Shown: positions 38,923-50,969 of the stretch, one piece after another | Layout of the letters: every line of letters begins with the position of its first letter | How positions within the stretch are numbered: the stretch's first letter is position 1 | NCBI GenBank assembly: GCA_039545315.1 | Contig: BCIM01000003.1 | Coordinates: forward strand, 735,799-799,798 | Reading direction: 5' to 3' | Source of the DNA: Kondoa malvinella | Lineage: Eukaryota > Basidiomycota > Agaricostilbomycetes > Agaricostilbales > Kondoaceae | DNA length: 64,000 nucleotides | The notes under the pieces: model-generated | The model's input: the letters and a program-made list of their open reading frames with translations, nothing else | Databases searched by the model: none | What the model was told of the DNA's origin: nothing | Translations under genes and position numbers: made by a program

Positions 38923-40125
38923 ATGGCGTCGAGCATGAGAGACCCAATGGCCATCCTGGCATTTCTCGCATTGATCGCCCAAAACTCGTCGAGCACTCTT
39001 GTCACAAAGTTCAGCAGAGGCACAAGCGAGACGAAAGGCCTCTACGCGTCAACAGCAGTATGGTCCTTCCATGATTTGGAGCAAGTAGCGAGTAATCTGA
39101 GTGTGCTCGTTCAGGTCATATGCACGACCGAAGCTTTCAAGTTGATCCTGTCGTATGCGCTGGAAGTCCGATCACGAAGAGCAGCTCTGCACAAGAAGGA
39201 AGACAGCCCTTCCTCGCTGGGGAAACATCTCCGAAGCCCAATCAATGAGATGGTCTACATACGACGCGAAGAGTCGCTGAGAATGTTCTTTCCTGCCTTT
39301 TGCTATGCGGTGGTCAACATGTGCTCTTACGCTGGCATAAAGCTCCTTGATCTTCCCACCTACATCATCACATGGCAGCTCAAGATTCTCGCTGCAGCTC
39401 TGTTTGGTCTCGTACTCTATCAGCGAGAAGTGTCCGCTCGCAAGTGGTTGGCCTTGTTTATTCTCGTGTCAGGTGAGCTATGCAATAAGCCATGTTACAG
39501 TAAGCTGATCAAGTCTTTAGGTGTGACCCTGGTCCAGCTGCAGCCAACGGAAGGCACACCTTCGCCTCGAGCGACTCAAGATTACATCCTAGGCGTCCTC
39601 ATTGTAATACTTGGATCGCTCGGATCTGGACTGGCCGGTGCTTTTCTGGAGAATGCACTAAAGAGCAAAACATCTCCCTCGATCTACATTCGCAACATGC
39701 AAATCTGCTTTCCGGCTCTGCTCTTTACTGCTGCCAGCTTGTACTTTGCACCGAAAGATCTAAAGCTGATCCAGGAGAACGGCTTCTTTGCTGGTTTCTC
39801 ACCTATAGTATGGTGTATGATCGCTTTACATGGTCTAGGCAAGCCCACGTGTAATGCATGAACAAGAATTCTTATGCTGTCAACAGGCGGAATGCTGGTC
39901 AGCTTCCTGGTCAAACACGTAGGCGCATTATGGAAAGGTTTCGCTAGCTCTCTAGCAATAGTCGGTGAGTTGTGGAATTGGTACATTGTTACACGTGCTG
40001 ACAATGCTCTAGTGACCAACCTCGTCTCGATCTATACCATGCCAGGCAGTGTTACAAGCCCTTTCCAAGTCTGGATTGGCTCAGCGCTGGTCATTGGCTC
40101 TACGCTCCTCTTCGCAAACAGTTGA
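38923..40125 (+). CDS. Nucleotide-sugar transporter (SLC35A / UDP-galactose type)
   Basis: Golgi or ER antiporter for a nucleotide sugar. About ten membrane helices: PMAILAFLALIAQNSSSTLV (typical first helix of SLC35A), VLVQVICTTEAFKLILSYAL, FFPAFCYAVVNMCSYAGIKL, LDLPTYIITWQLKILAAALF, SGVTLVQLQ (join across an intron near 39475-39520), LGSLGSGLAGAFLENALKSK, SIYIRNMQICFPALLFTAAS, GGMLVSFLVKHVGALWKGFA and VTNLVSIYTMPGSV. The LENALK and VKYADN-like (VKHVGA) motifs place it in the NST family; the exact sugar is not predictable. Three introns, about 350 residues. Its TGA (40123-40125) abuts the stop of the converging next gene. Confidence 0.86.
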
Positions 40126-42196
40126 TCAAGCATCGAGAATGCTATCTATTGAGGAGGAGATGGGAATACCAGCTTCCTTCAGATAGTCGTCATTCCTGTA
40201 GGTCCTTCCCTCAGCACAGATCGAGCCGCTTATGATTCCACAAACCAGAATTTGGAATACTGCACATAAAGCATCAGCAACCACCTCGTCGCAAGCACAA
40301 CCTTACGCACATGTCTAGAACCCGAATCACACAATATCGTCGTTATCATCTCGCCTTTCGGTAATCTCTTTGCCAATTTCACCGCAGCAACGAGATTGAC
40401 AGCCGAAGATGAGCCCAAGAACAACCCATCATTCAATACCAAGAATCTACTCATAGCTACAGCTTCTTCGTCTGTTACTCTAGAGCATTGTTGTAGATTA
40501 GCACTGCACTGTCAGTGGTAGCAAACAAAGCATACTTTATCGCATCGTCTATCTGGTTGGCAACTTGACTGAAGTTCTTTGTTATGCGGTTCACGCCTAT
40601 ACCTTCGACGACCTATCTGCGATATTAGTATTGTATGGCAGTAAGAAGTGACGACTCACAGTATCCATCTGATGCCGTCTTCGTTTGCCTTCCGCTTCTG
40701 TCTCAGCATACATGACGCCGTATTTGACCTGAAGAACAGCATGGAGCCTAAACCTGCCTGAGTTGATGATTATGCTCACCTTGTTATACAAGCCTGAACC
40801 AGCCGGATCCGCAAGCACAATCTTGATGGCCGGATCGACTTCTTTCAAATATCTAGTCACGCCAGCCAATGTCCCACCCGTACCTGACGAGTTCTTGAGT
40901 CCCATGAGAAAGAATGAAGAGGCAGACTGACCTGCGCCAGCAACAAAAGCCGTCACCCTTCCATTCGTCTGTTGCCAAATCTCCGGTCCAGTCGTCTTAT
41001 AATGCGCATCGGAATTGGCCAAGTTCTATACATCCGCATGTTAGGACTGAAAAGATCACCTTCCAAGCGAGAAGACCACGAACCTCGAATTGATCAGCGA
41101 AGAAACCCCTTGATTGGCTCTCTAAAGCATCCCAATCGCCCGGCGCTTTCCCATGGTAGCTTTCCTGTCGTTTCGCTAGGGTAGTAACGACCATGTCTTC
41201 TCTGTGGTCGGCAACGGAAGGCCCGACGAGTTCTCGACCGTAAGCAATAGCTTTGGCTCGGGCGAGATTGACGTAATGCTGTCGAGAGACAATAGATACT
41301 GGTCGGACTGTCCCATGTCGATCTCTTTAGTCTAAATAAGACAGAAAAGAGAGAGAGAACGGACCTTTTTCTACTTTGGCACCTAGTTTCAAGAGAAGTT
41401 CAGATTTCTCAACAGCGACATCATCAGGCATGATTATAGCGCATTCGTAGCCCATCGCTTTTGCCATCTGTCCAAATCTTCATCAGATACCCAACAAGGG
41501 AAGATGATGAAAGACGGACGGTAGCTATTGAGATTCCTGTAGAGCCTACTGTGCCTTCAAAGATACAACTACCAGTATGTGGATGTAGTAGACCTGATGA
41601 TTCTGCTTGTTGTATGACTGTGAAAGCGTGAGCGCAGGTAGAAAACTTGGTAGGGAGGAGATGTACTTTCGAGCGAGACGCGATCTTTGACTGATCCGCC
41701 TGGGTTGAGGAACTATACAACTAATCAGCGACTTGTGAGAATGTAGATTCATAGGAGAATATACCTCCGCTTTGCCCTGTATACGAGATCAGCATGTCCA
41801 ATGACGGAAAGGAAGACGGCTCACTAGAATGTCTATACCAGTCAGAGCGCTCAATGATCGTATACGGACGATGGGTGTATTGCCTATTCAGTACTCAGCC
41901 TGCGCCTCACATTGTTAGATGCACAAAGACTCACCAACCAGGCCAGGTACACCATCACAGATATCACTGGACCTCATCTGGATCCTCGTAGCAGGCTCAT
42001 AACTCGTAATTCGTTTCCTCCATTCCCTTCTAGCATATAATGCTAAACCAGTAGAAGCGAGAGAGAAGGCCGCGCCTATAGCCAGCCCTAGAAGGAAATC
42101 GTTTGTGCGTCGGACGAAGCGCGAGTATGGCAATTTCCATGAAGTTGGATGTGTAGCTTTGGTTATCACCCAATCGAGCCAAGTAGAGGCTTCCAT
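40126..42196 (-). CDS. Membrane-anchored PLP enzyme, cysteine synthase-like (yeast Mcy1/YGR012W type)
   Basis: Fold-type II PLP enzyme related to O-acetylserine sulfhydrylase. The N-terminus has an amphipathic lead and one membrane helix ([20 protein letters not shown]), as in the mitochondrial outer-membrane group called cysteine synthase 2. The PLP lysine is in [12 protein letters not shown] (near 41690). The phosphate loop is [17 protein letters not shown], followed by [17 protein letters not shown]. The C-terminal part reads [34 protein letters not shown] and [20 protein letters not shown]. Eight to ten short exons, about 450 residues. Whether it makes cysteine is doubtful: the yeast homologue is of uncertain activity. 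Confidence 0.84.
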
Positions 42197-42313
42197 GTCA
42201 TCACGTTGCTTGTCTCAGTTCGACCAAGTGAATTCAGAATACCCCTGGCAGCGTCTCTAGCAGCTGTGCGCGATACCCCTACAGACTTCGTTATATCCCT
42301 TTTTTTCTGCATC

Positions 42314-43008
42314 ATGCCCATTTACAGGTGCTTCCCCTTGCCCCTTCGCGTTCGAGAGTGTCATGCCAATATCTGTCATTTCCCCCGTGTTTCTAGTCTC
42401 TACGTCTACGACAGACACTGCGAGGTTGTCCATTATCAAGACTGGAACCGTATTAAGACAATGCGACCTTCCACGAACCTCTTACCGGGCGTCATGCGCG
42501 TTCAACCATCCAGCTCTGTTCCAGCCTCACAGCGGTTATCGAATTTATCCTCTGGTGTGGTCGTAGCTCAGCATGAAGAGGAAACAATTCAACCGACAGC
42601 GAAGAGAGGGTTGCCGTTTGATGAAGAGTCGAAATTGGTTTACGGTGTAATCTTCTCCTTACGGAATATGGTCAAGAAGCTCGCTGGGAGGTTTGTAGAT
42701 CTATAATTAATGTTATACCCCAGCTAAGCGTAGGCTGTGAGAACAGAGAAGAAGCTTTCCTCTCGTACCGAACATCGACATACAAGCTACACTATTTCGA
42801 AACAGCGAGCGGATTCAAGTTCATCCTGTTGTCCGACCAGAACGCCGACAGCCTTACTTTCCTGCTACGGCAAATCTACACTGGACCATTCATAGAACAC
42901 GTCGTGCGCAACCCAATGATTGGTTTAGATTCGCGCGTCACAAAAAGAGGGATAGACAATGATGCTTTTCGTGCAGGTGTAGATAATCTTATAAGAGCCC
43001 ATGTTTAA
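42314..43008 (+). CDS. BET5: TRAPP complex subunit Bet5 (TRAPPC1)
   Basis: Core longin-fold subunit of TRAPP, the Rab1/Ypt1 exchange factor in ER-Golgi traffic. A 14-base first coding exon (MPIY) joins LYVYDRHCEVVHYQDWNRIK. A serine-rich insertion of about 50 residues follows before LPFDEESKLVYGVIFSLRNM and VKKLAGR. After an intron (about 42692-42748) come FLSYRTSTYKLHYFETASGF, KFILLSDQNADSLTFLLRQI and YTGPFIEHVVRNPM. Stop at 43006-43008. About 180 residues, slightly longer than yeast Bet5 because of the insertion. Confidence 0.93.
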
Positions 43009-43097
43009 AGCTAGATATAATTGCCGAGCAGCTTGTTTGTACATCCCCGCGCGCGCTCGGTGGGAAAATATATTCCGATCCTTATCCCCGTTCAACC

Positions 43098-44365
<1,268 letters not shown>

Positions 44366-44407
44366 GCTTGAGAGAATGGAGGAGTGCTGCTGGGTCAAAA
44401 TGCAATG

Positions 44408-45120
44408 CTATGAATGATTGGCTATCTTTGATGCTGGTTTCGCTGCCCGAAGTGTCACTGCTGGTCCTACATTCCATCCCCATCCTCTTAGATACCTGAC
44501 ATACTATTTGAGCATCATTCGATCCGAAGCAAGGGTTTGGCTCACCTCACTACCGCAGGCGTAACAGCAGCCGTTACTCCAATCCTGAATGGCAACAGCG
44601 CAGTCTTGTGTATCGTATAAGCCAACAAGGCCGTCGTCCACAAGGCACTCCCAGCAACTTTATCCTGAGCCGCCTCTGCCTGTTGCGCCTGCTTCTTTTC
44701 CGCCCATTCCCCTACTTTCCTAACCACTTCGCCTTCCTTTTTCCTTCGCCAATCCAATTGCCTCAACACCCAATCTTCAGCTTGATGCACATGTTCAGCA
44801 CCGAGCGAATAAACGGCCAAAAAGGTCAAACTGAAATCCACCAAGCTAAGACCCAAGTAAACGCCTAAAGCGACTTTGCCATTCTCTCGTAATAATCTCC
44901 GTAAGCGAGAAGTGAGGGAAGAGTCTTCAGGAGGAGGGGCGGATGTCGTCGAATACCGCATTTGGGTAGATTTCGGTCTCCTCTTTGCTATTCTTGCATA
45001 GTGTGGGCGCAGTGTAGGCCGAATGAGACGCGCGCTGCTCGAAGCTATTGTGTTCATCGTTGTGCGAGTTGAAAAAGGTGTCGAGGTTGGTGCCGAACGG
45101 TTACTAAAGACCATTTCCAT
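44408..45120 (-). CDS. FAM210/DUF1279 mitochondrial inner-membrane protein
   Basis: A basic mitochondrial presequence (MNTIASSSARLIRPTLRPHY within a start at 45120) precedes the DUF1279 core: RENGKVALGVYLGLSLVDFS, LTFLAVYSLGAEHV, then a Lys/Glu-rich helical insertion (KKEGEVVRKVGEWAEKKQAQ), and TALLAYTIHKTALLPFRIGV. An intron (44546-44497 region) leads to the last exon RYLRGWGWNVGP, matching the family ending, with stop at 44408. Two exons, about 220 residues. FAM210 proteins affect mitochondrial translation and cold tolerance in animals; the fungal role (yeast NAT2 relative) is unclear. Confidence 0.82.
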
Positions 45121-46257
45121 GTTCTCTTCGTGGATGGATCTGTGCTAGCCTGAGATTGAAAGACCTGTTGTGACTGCGAAATTGCCGGAATCAAGCCAAC
45201 CTGCGGCAATCGAAACACGGGCAACAAGTCACGCCTTGAAGTTCATCTGCTTTGATGTCATTCTGGATATTCCCCTGCTGTACACAGCTTGTCTCCGTAG
45301 TGCTACAGAACAGCAGCCACTCGGGGCAACTCCTTTCATCTTTCAGGCAACAACTTGGTGTGCGATAGCACTGCGCCAGGAACTTTCCGTTGGCCGCGGA
45401 CGTCTGTCTTTTGCTCAATCCATTACTTCAAGATCCTCGAACTAAACAGCTGCAGGCCGAGCTACCGACAGCCGAGACATGACAGAAAACCATCACAGTT
45501 CCTGCTATTTGAGCTGTGAGCGCAGCCGTTGTTTTAGGCCTGTGTGCGGCAGATACCTCCGAGCTCTCCAACCACCATCTAATAGAAGTCGCTCGATCCA
45601 CTCAATGCTTCTTGCTTAGTGTCTTTTCAATCCGAGTGCAAATGTATTACCTGTTGTTCACTTATTCTCGACCCTGCCCTTTGTCTAGATTCTTTTACCT
45701 GCTGGTCTTACCTTGCACGTGCGCTATCTCTCGCTCCTTTAGCTGCTGAGAGGGTGTTTTGCATGTACTGGCTGAACACAGCTTTAACGAAAGTTAGCCC
45801 GGCCGGAGACGAAGAGCGGACAGCTTGTACGAACAAGATCAAATGCCTGTGGTTGATCTCATACCGTGACAATAGCAACAACTGGCAGAACGCTTGATGT
45901 GCATCAGACGGGGATGACTCAAGAACAGTGGAAGTCCAGCAAAGAGGCTATGGCGAACTGATACATGTGTTCCGGATTGATGGATGTACAGCTCTGATCT
46001 CCATTTCGCCTTATACTGAAGTATACGTCGCCTAGCAACCCGGCTAATGGTGTCCACCCTCTTCCTTTTGCGCTGGCATGTTTGGTCGAAGGGAGAAGTC
46101 GATTTTGAAGTCCGAATTGTCTGTTTCCAGACCGACTGGTACAGCTGCATCGCAAAAGTCAGAGGATGGGCATAGCAGAGCAGGAGATAAGCTACAATGT
46201 GGGGAAGCTTGATCCAAACCTCTGCTCGATAATTCAGCCGCGTTGGTACAACAAAAG
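45121..46257. other. Longest stretch without a supported gene
   Basis: About 1.1 kb. Short frames exist on both strands but none shows a domain, signal peptide or coherent splicing. It should include the promoter of the FAM210-like gene and the 3' end of the complex I subunit gene. Pyrimidine-rich runs occur at 45600-45750. A non-coding RNA or a fast-evolving small gene cannot be excluded. Confidence 0.4.
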
Positions 46258-46760
46258 CTAGGCGACTGACTGCGAATAGCGCCTCCTTCTTAACCTAGGC
46301 ATTTCTGCATCCTGCATGAGCAGCTTATCGGCCGCTTTGCCCAGCACGACTTCTAAATGTTTTTCGTTCCTCTCTTGCCAAACTTCGGCTCTAGGGAAAT
46401 GGTAGGCGAGATACCTGGTCAGGAAGGGTTTGTCCGTGTCTTCTGCTTCGGCTGGGTAACCTTCTGCAGTAGTTTCGAGCGGGTTGCTGGCTTTGAGGTT
46501 GTTGCGGCCAGAAGCGCGATAGATGAGAGTACCGCCTATGAGTGCGATTGCAGTGATGGGCCATAGCTTTGATCTGAAGGCTGTATCATACAACTTAGCC
46601 GTGCATTGAGAAATCGAAAGCGGAAGGACGGACTTTCGCTGGGATAGTCTGAAGTTTCCGGTTCGGCATGAGCTGCTGTTGCGGCATTGCGCCTGGCTGA
46701 AGCTATAGCTGGCCGTGATGCCGCTCTTGCTATCAGGCGACTTCTGCTGGCGAATGACAT
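46258..46760 (-). CDS. Probable fungal complex I accessory subunit (17.8 kDa, NUXM type)
   Basis: Mitochondrial presequence MSFASRSRLIARAASRPAIA, then an intron joining DYPSE to TFRSKLWPITAIALIGGTLI, a single membrane helix. The matrix or intermembrane part is LTRYLAYHFPRAEVWQERNE KHLEV (given here in two pieces), ending PRLRRRRYSQSVA. The helix plus xxWxERNxxH pattern fits the fungal 17.8 kDa NADH-ubiquinone oxidoreductase subunit. A longer frame that begins at 46803 without the intron lacks a presequence and was judged less likely. About 150 residues. Family call is moderate. Confidence 0.65.
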
Positions 46761-47261
46761 GGTTGACGGGCAACCTCCAAACAGCTCGCAAGGTCGAAGT
46801 CATTCAAGCCCTGCTGCACTAGCTTCTTTGCTCGCTGTCAAGAGAAGTTTTGAATACTGGAATTGCTTGCTCGTTCACCTCTTTGCGGCCAGATTGCCCT
46901 TCCTCGGGCATGACATCTGAGCATCTTGCTCAAAGTCTCTGTATGGTCTCGTCTAAGGCTACCTTCTTTTCACACAGTCTCGCTGTCCTCTCGGGTTCCT
47001 TTGTCTGTCGTCCAGGCCTTGTTGCGGTTCTGTTGTAGCCTTCCTCGTTCCCTTACATGTCCGCCTGTTTCTCGGTGCGCTCGCTTGGTTTGCAGAGGAG
47101 GATAGAGTTGGACTTGCTCGGAATAACGGGAAATGACAGTGCCTCTTTTGAGCATAGCCGCCTTCGCTTCTGAAAAGCGAATTTCCCTCCTTGGCTTTCT
47201 TGCTGCAACCATTCATCTAACACGTCTTCTCTCCTTCTAATCACTCTCGCTAGCTCATACT
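46761..47261. promoter_or_regulatory. Divergent promoter, complex I subunit / zinc-ribbon orphan
   Basis: 501 bases between two opposing ATGs. The plus side near 47215-47260 is pyrimidine-rich, as in leaders of expressed fungal genes. No specific site could be named. Confidence 0.45.
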
Positions 47262-47985
47262 ATGTCTGGCTCCGGATATTCATGGACTCCTCAATCCGGA
47301 CACACCATACAGTTATGGTCCGCGTCCAGCTGATACACGTTACAACAAAACCGCTAGGGTATGGCAAAGATACGATCAAGAAACGCGTAGCTGGAAGGCT
47401 ATCGTATGTCGCGTAGCTAGACTGCGCAATTTGCTGTTTGACTTTGGATCGTTTAGACAAATCCAAACCAGCCTGCGCCTGCAGCCCATCAAGCCGGGGC
47501 AGCTGTCGTTCAGCAGGGAAATGCTGCAAGTAATCGCCAATTACCTGCCCAACAACCGCCTCCTGCCTCTGCATCTGCAGGGTTCTCTTCTGGGTCCAAT
47601 GCTGTAAGAGCATCTATAGCTGTGCCTCCCATCTTATTCATGCCGGGTTGAAAACAGCCTACTGGCCAAACTCCTGCTTATCAGCACTTTCCTCCGGTTG
47701 CTGCCCGCAGCCAGCACAGCAGGACGACGAACGATGCTGCCATTCTACAAGGTTGGTCAGCTGCCTGTGTTGAGTGTCACGGAAGTCTAGGCAATACGTA
47801 TGACTCTGTAAGTGACCAGATGTTCGAGTTGCCTCACTCTTGCTGAGCGCTTGGCACAGACGAAGCGCCATCAGCCACACGAGTCTGCTGGGCTTCTCAA
47901 ATGCCCGTTCTGTGGTGTCGAGAGCCCGTTCTTCAAGTCTGACAACAACATCATGAGTGCCATGTTTGCATTTGCGATCATATGA
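47262..47985 (+). CDS. Small spliced orphan with zinc-ribbon-like cysteine pairs
   Basis: Not a known family to me. Five exons (47262-47317, 47358-47403, 47457-47603, 47658-47807, 47860-47985) give a continuous 174-residue frame. All four introns have GT-AG ends, and the one at 47604-47657 removes an in-frame TGA. The N-terminus is MSGSGYSWTPQSGHTIQLW, then VWQRYDQETRSWKAI. A Gln/Pro/Ala-rich linker follows (NPNQPAPAAHQAGAAVV, LPAQQPPPASASAG). The C-terminal third has SAACVECHGSLGN and, 20-odd residues on, GLLKCPFCGVESPF: two CxxC pairs like a zinc ribbon, after which it ends FAFAII. Nucleic-acid or protein binding is only a guess. No long single frame exists here, so the gene is easy to miss. 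Confidence 0.62.
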
Positions 47986-48249
47986 GAACTTTCGGCGTGC
48001 ACAGTTTCAACATCATCTGTCTGGACACATTCATCGTAGAGCTCGTTGAGCCATGGAACTGATAGGAACTTCGCTTGCGATACGCAAGGCAGAACAGTTC
48101 TGATGTAGACGTCAACTTGACTGTACATGCGCTGTCAGTTTAAAGTCTTGTGTTCTCTGCAACGTTTGCTTTCGTTGCATCCTCCCCCACCTGCAGTTGT
48201 ACACGGAAAGCGAAATCCTCGCTCTAATATACATGAGATTGTCCTTGTT

Positions 48250-50573
48250 TTACGAATCCGCGAATTGATTAGCCAGCATCGCGCCTACAACATCGGTCAG
48301 CTACATCCGATCGCAAGAGATTAGACTCACTTTGCATAAAGGAATCGACTGAAGCTCTCGATTCTGCTTGACTGGCTGGTGGAAGAGCTTTCGGCTGCTG
48401 TACTTCTTCCTTGCTTTCCTCCTTGTACAGCGTAGCTTGGCTTGGCAAAGTAGGCAAAGAAGGCACAGGAGGCGCAGCATGACTTTCCGGTCTGGTAGCG
48501 ATGGCCATACTTGCTCGATCGCCATTCTCGGAATACGCCAAGGAGCCGCGTTGTGATGCACCTCCTAGACCGAGCTGGAATGGGATGCCTTCCAGCACTG
48601 ATGCGTATCCTGATCGCGCCGACATGGCTGATGAAGTACTATCCCGTGTTTGCTGGTTCTGAGCGAAGGGTCGGACAGGCATAGGTAGTTCATCGTCATC
48701 TCCGAAAGTAGCTTGATTCGAGGCGAAAGAAGTATCTGGTGCTTGAGAGTCTGCGAATGGGTTGACTATCGCTGGTGGAAGTGGGGAAGGACCTCTGCTT
48801 GGTGGACCTGATCGAGGAGGTGGAAGAGGGAAGTAAGGACTTGTTGGACTTGCGATTGGCTTGGTTGATGGTGCTAATGAAGAAGCCGAAGAAGGTGGAG
48901 GTGCCATGAAAGGAACCGCGTCCAATATTGAATTGTGGTTGCTTGAGACAGTAGAATGCATCGTCCCTCTTCTTGAATTCACACCAGAAGTCGAAGTAAA
49001 GATGGAGTGATCCGAGATTCTCTTTTGCTGTCCAACACCAGGAGTAGCCGATCCAAAGTCCAGACTTTCATCAATCTCGCCCGTGACATCCCCAGGCTGG
49101 CTCATCGCACTATCCCGCATGCTTGACGTAGTCGACTCCCTCACAGAAACAGGTGTAGCGGCTCTAGTTCCATCAGCGGAGAAATAGCTTTGACTAGATC
49201 CACCAAATGTAGGTGTCCCTAAACCATTCGTGCCGAATTGACCAAGCACAGCAGAAACTTCATCGGCGAAAGGATCTTCAGAAGAAGCGGTAGAGAGGAT
49301 GCTTTCTCGTGTCATATCGCCGGAATCGGATCGTAGAACTTCGGTGTTCAAAGAGTTGTTGAAAGAGTTGTTGGGTGTGTTGGGCATCATGACGGCGCGA
49401 CCTTGGGCTCGGCCTACTACGGCCACACGAGCAGAATCTTGGGTGACGATCTGTGCGAGCATGAGCACGAGCAGAAATAGAGAGCGTAGAGACTGACCTG
49501 AGGCGGGTCGAGAATGTAGCTCATATGCGACATGACGCTCATGTGACCCGAAGACGCAGAGATAGTCGAGATAGTTCGATTCGGCAGTGGCGGCGGGGGC
49601 AAAGAGAGGTAAGTCTGATCAGTTGATAGATGACTGCCAGAAGTCGAAGTAGAAAAGCGAGACTCGGGTGTCGGCACGGGTGAAGCAGGCGCAGAAGATA
49701 CACCGAAGCTGCCGCTGGAAGAGGTAGGCGGCATTTTGGGGAGACGCAAGTCCAGCTTGGGGTCTCGATCTGGTCTGAGAGGTGTGCTGGCTTTCGGCGA
49801 GCGTGAGCCAGAGGAGGGGACGGTCGTGTCTGAGTCAGTCTTGGTAATAGTAAGACGCTTGTTGGAGGCTGTGCGTTGTGAGCGGGTTGAGGAAGATCGC
49901 GCAAGACCATTGCCGTCTGAGATTGACATTGAATTGGCATGGGCTGGAATGTAGGCGATAGGTATGTCGGTGGTAGAGTGTGAAGAGCGGAAGGAGACGT
50001 CTGAAGAGTTCATCGAGTTGGGGCGAGCTTGCATCATGCTTGAATCGTGACCGCCCAACCATGAAGATTCGTCGAGCGAAGCATCTGCGAAAGGGTCCCG
50101 AGAGCCTGGGGGAAGCGAGCGACGTGCTTCAGCGGTCTCGAGTGACTGGCGCTGCTTCTCCTGGTTGATCTCATGCTCGAGTTCTGCCTTTTCTTCCGCG
50201 CCCAACTGTCGACTAAGGAAACGACTTCGTCTTGGAGCAGGTGCTGAACCCTTGGTATCCGCACCAAAGTGAACTTTGCCAGAACCAGCAGTCGTGGGAG
50301 ATTTAGGGACCCGCTGATGCTGTTGCTTTGCCTGTCTTCTTGCATGCCTTTTCCTCCACCAAAACCAATAGAACAATACGGCTACCAGCAGACCTGCTGC
50401 TGCGCCTCCGATAGCTTGACCTGCAGTAGCGCCTGCACTACTCCCTCCACCCTTTTGAATATCTTGACATTCATTTGATCCACAAGTGTCGCAGGACCGA
50501 AGTAAAGTCACGCATGTTTGTGAAGGTGAACAAGCGCAAGGCGGCACTGGCGGGCAAGTGATGCAGCTGGACA
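48250..50573 (-). CDS. OPY2: Opy2-like membrane anchor of the HOG signalling pathway
   Basis: Single-pass anchor that in yeast recruits Ste50 to the plasma membrane for Hog1 MAPK activation. The start MSSCITCPPVPPCACSPSQT (50573) opens the Opy2 extracellular cysteine knot, continuing CVTLLRSCDTCGSNECQDI. A Gly/Ala-rich segment leads to the membrane helix GGAAAGLLVAVLFYWFWW and a basic stop-transfer (RKRHARRQ). The long cytosolic tail is Ser/Pro-rich with repeated acidic DPFAD/NPFAD motifs and many SP/TP sites. An intron near 49497-49453 joins SYILDPPQ to IVTQDSARVAVVGRAQG. A last intron (from 48328) gives the end SAMLANQFADS, stop at 48250. About 740 residues, longer than yeast Opy2. Confidence 0.82.
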
Positions 50574-50969
50574 TGGTTGTCGTTGGTCTATCGAAAGGTC
50601 TTTGAGCTCGGGACGCGTAAATAGCGCAGCAGCTGACCTTGAGCAAAGTGTTGTAATAAATAGAAGCGAATGTGAGTACAAATGTGATGAAAAAGAACGA
50701 CTTGAAAGGGTGAAAACACAGACGTGGGTATACAGAGACGAGGCGGATGCAGGAAGAGAGAGAAGTCGAGAAGAATCTTGGAAGCAATCTTCTTGACATT
50801 CAACGGTCAAAGCGGCAGCCTCACGACATCGGTAGACTATTTCTAGCTGTCTCAGGCCTGTATCAGCCCCTTTAGTATGTGAAGCAGCGCTTGTACAGGC
50901 TTGCCATGGTCAAATATCCACAAAACGCGACTTTCCGTTGCACAGCCTGATCAGCTCTATAGCTATGGT
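50574..50969. promoter_or_regulatory. Divergent promoter, OPY2-like / orphan membrane protein A
   Basis: 396 bases between opposing start codons. A minus-strand frame continues upstream of the chosen OPY2 start through this region, but it is Ser/Phe-rich and lacks support; the cysteine domain starts cleanly at 50573. Confidence 0.45.

Noticed and set aside
46258..46803. Single-exon 181-residue reading of the complex I-like gene
   Set aside because: Its N-terminus lacks a presequence. The spliced version starting at 46760 has a clear mitochondrial presequence and a proper GT-AG intron.
47649..47651. Stop codon that would end the 47.3 kb gene after exon 3
   Set aside because: It lies inside a GTAAGA...AACAG intron; removing it continues the same frame into the CxxC-bearing exons.
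47659..48128. Two minus-strand frames downstream of the zinc-ribbon gene
   Set aside because: They are antisense to the spliced plus-strand exons and show no motif of their own.
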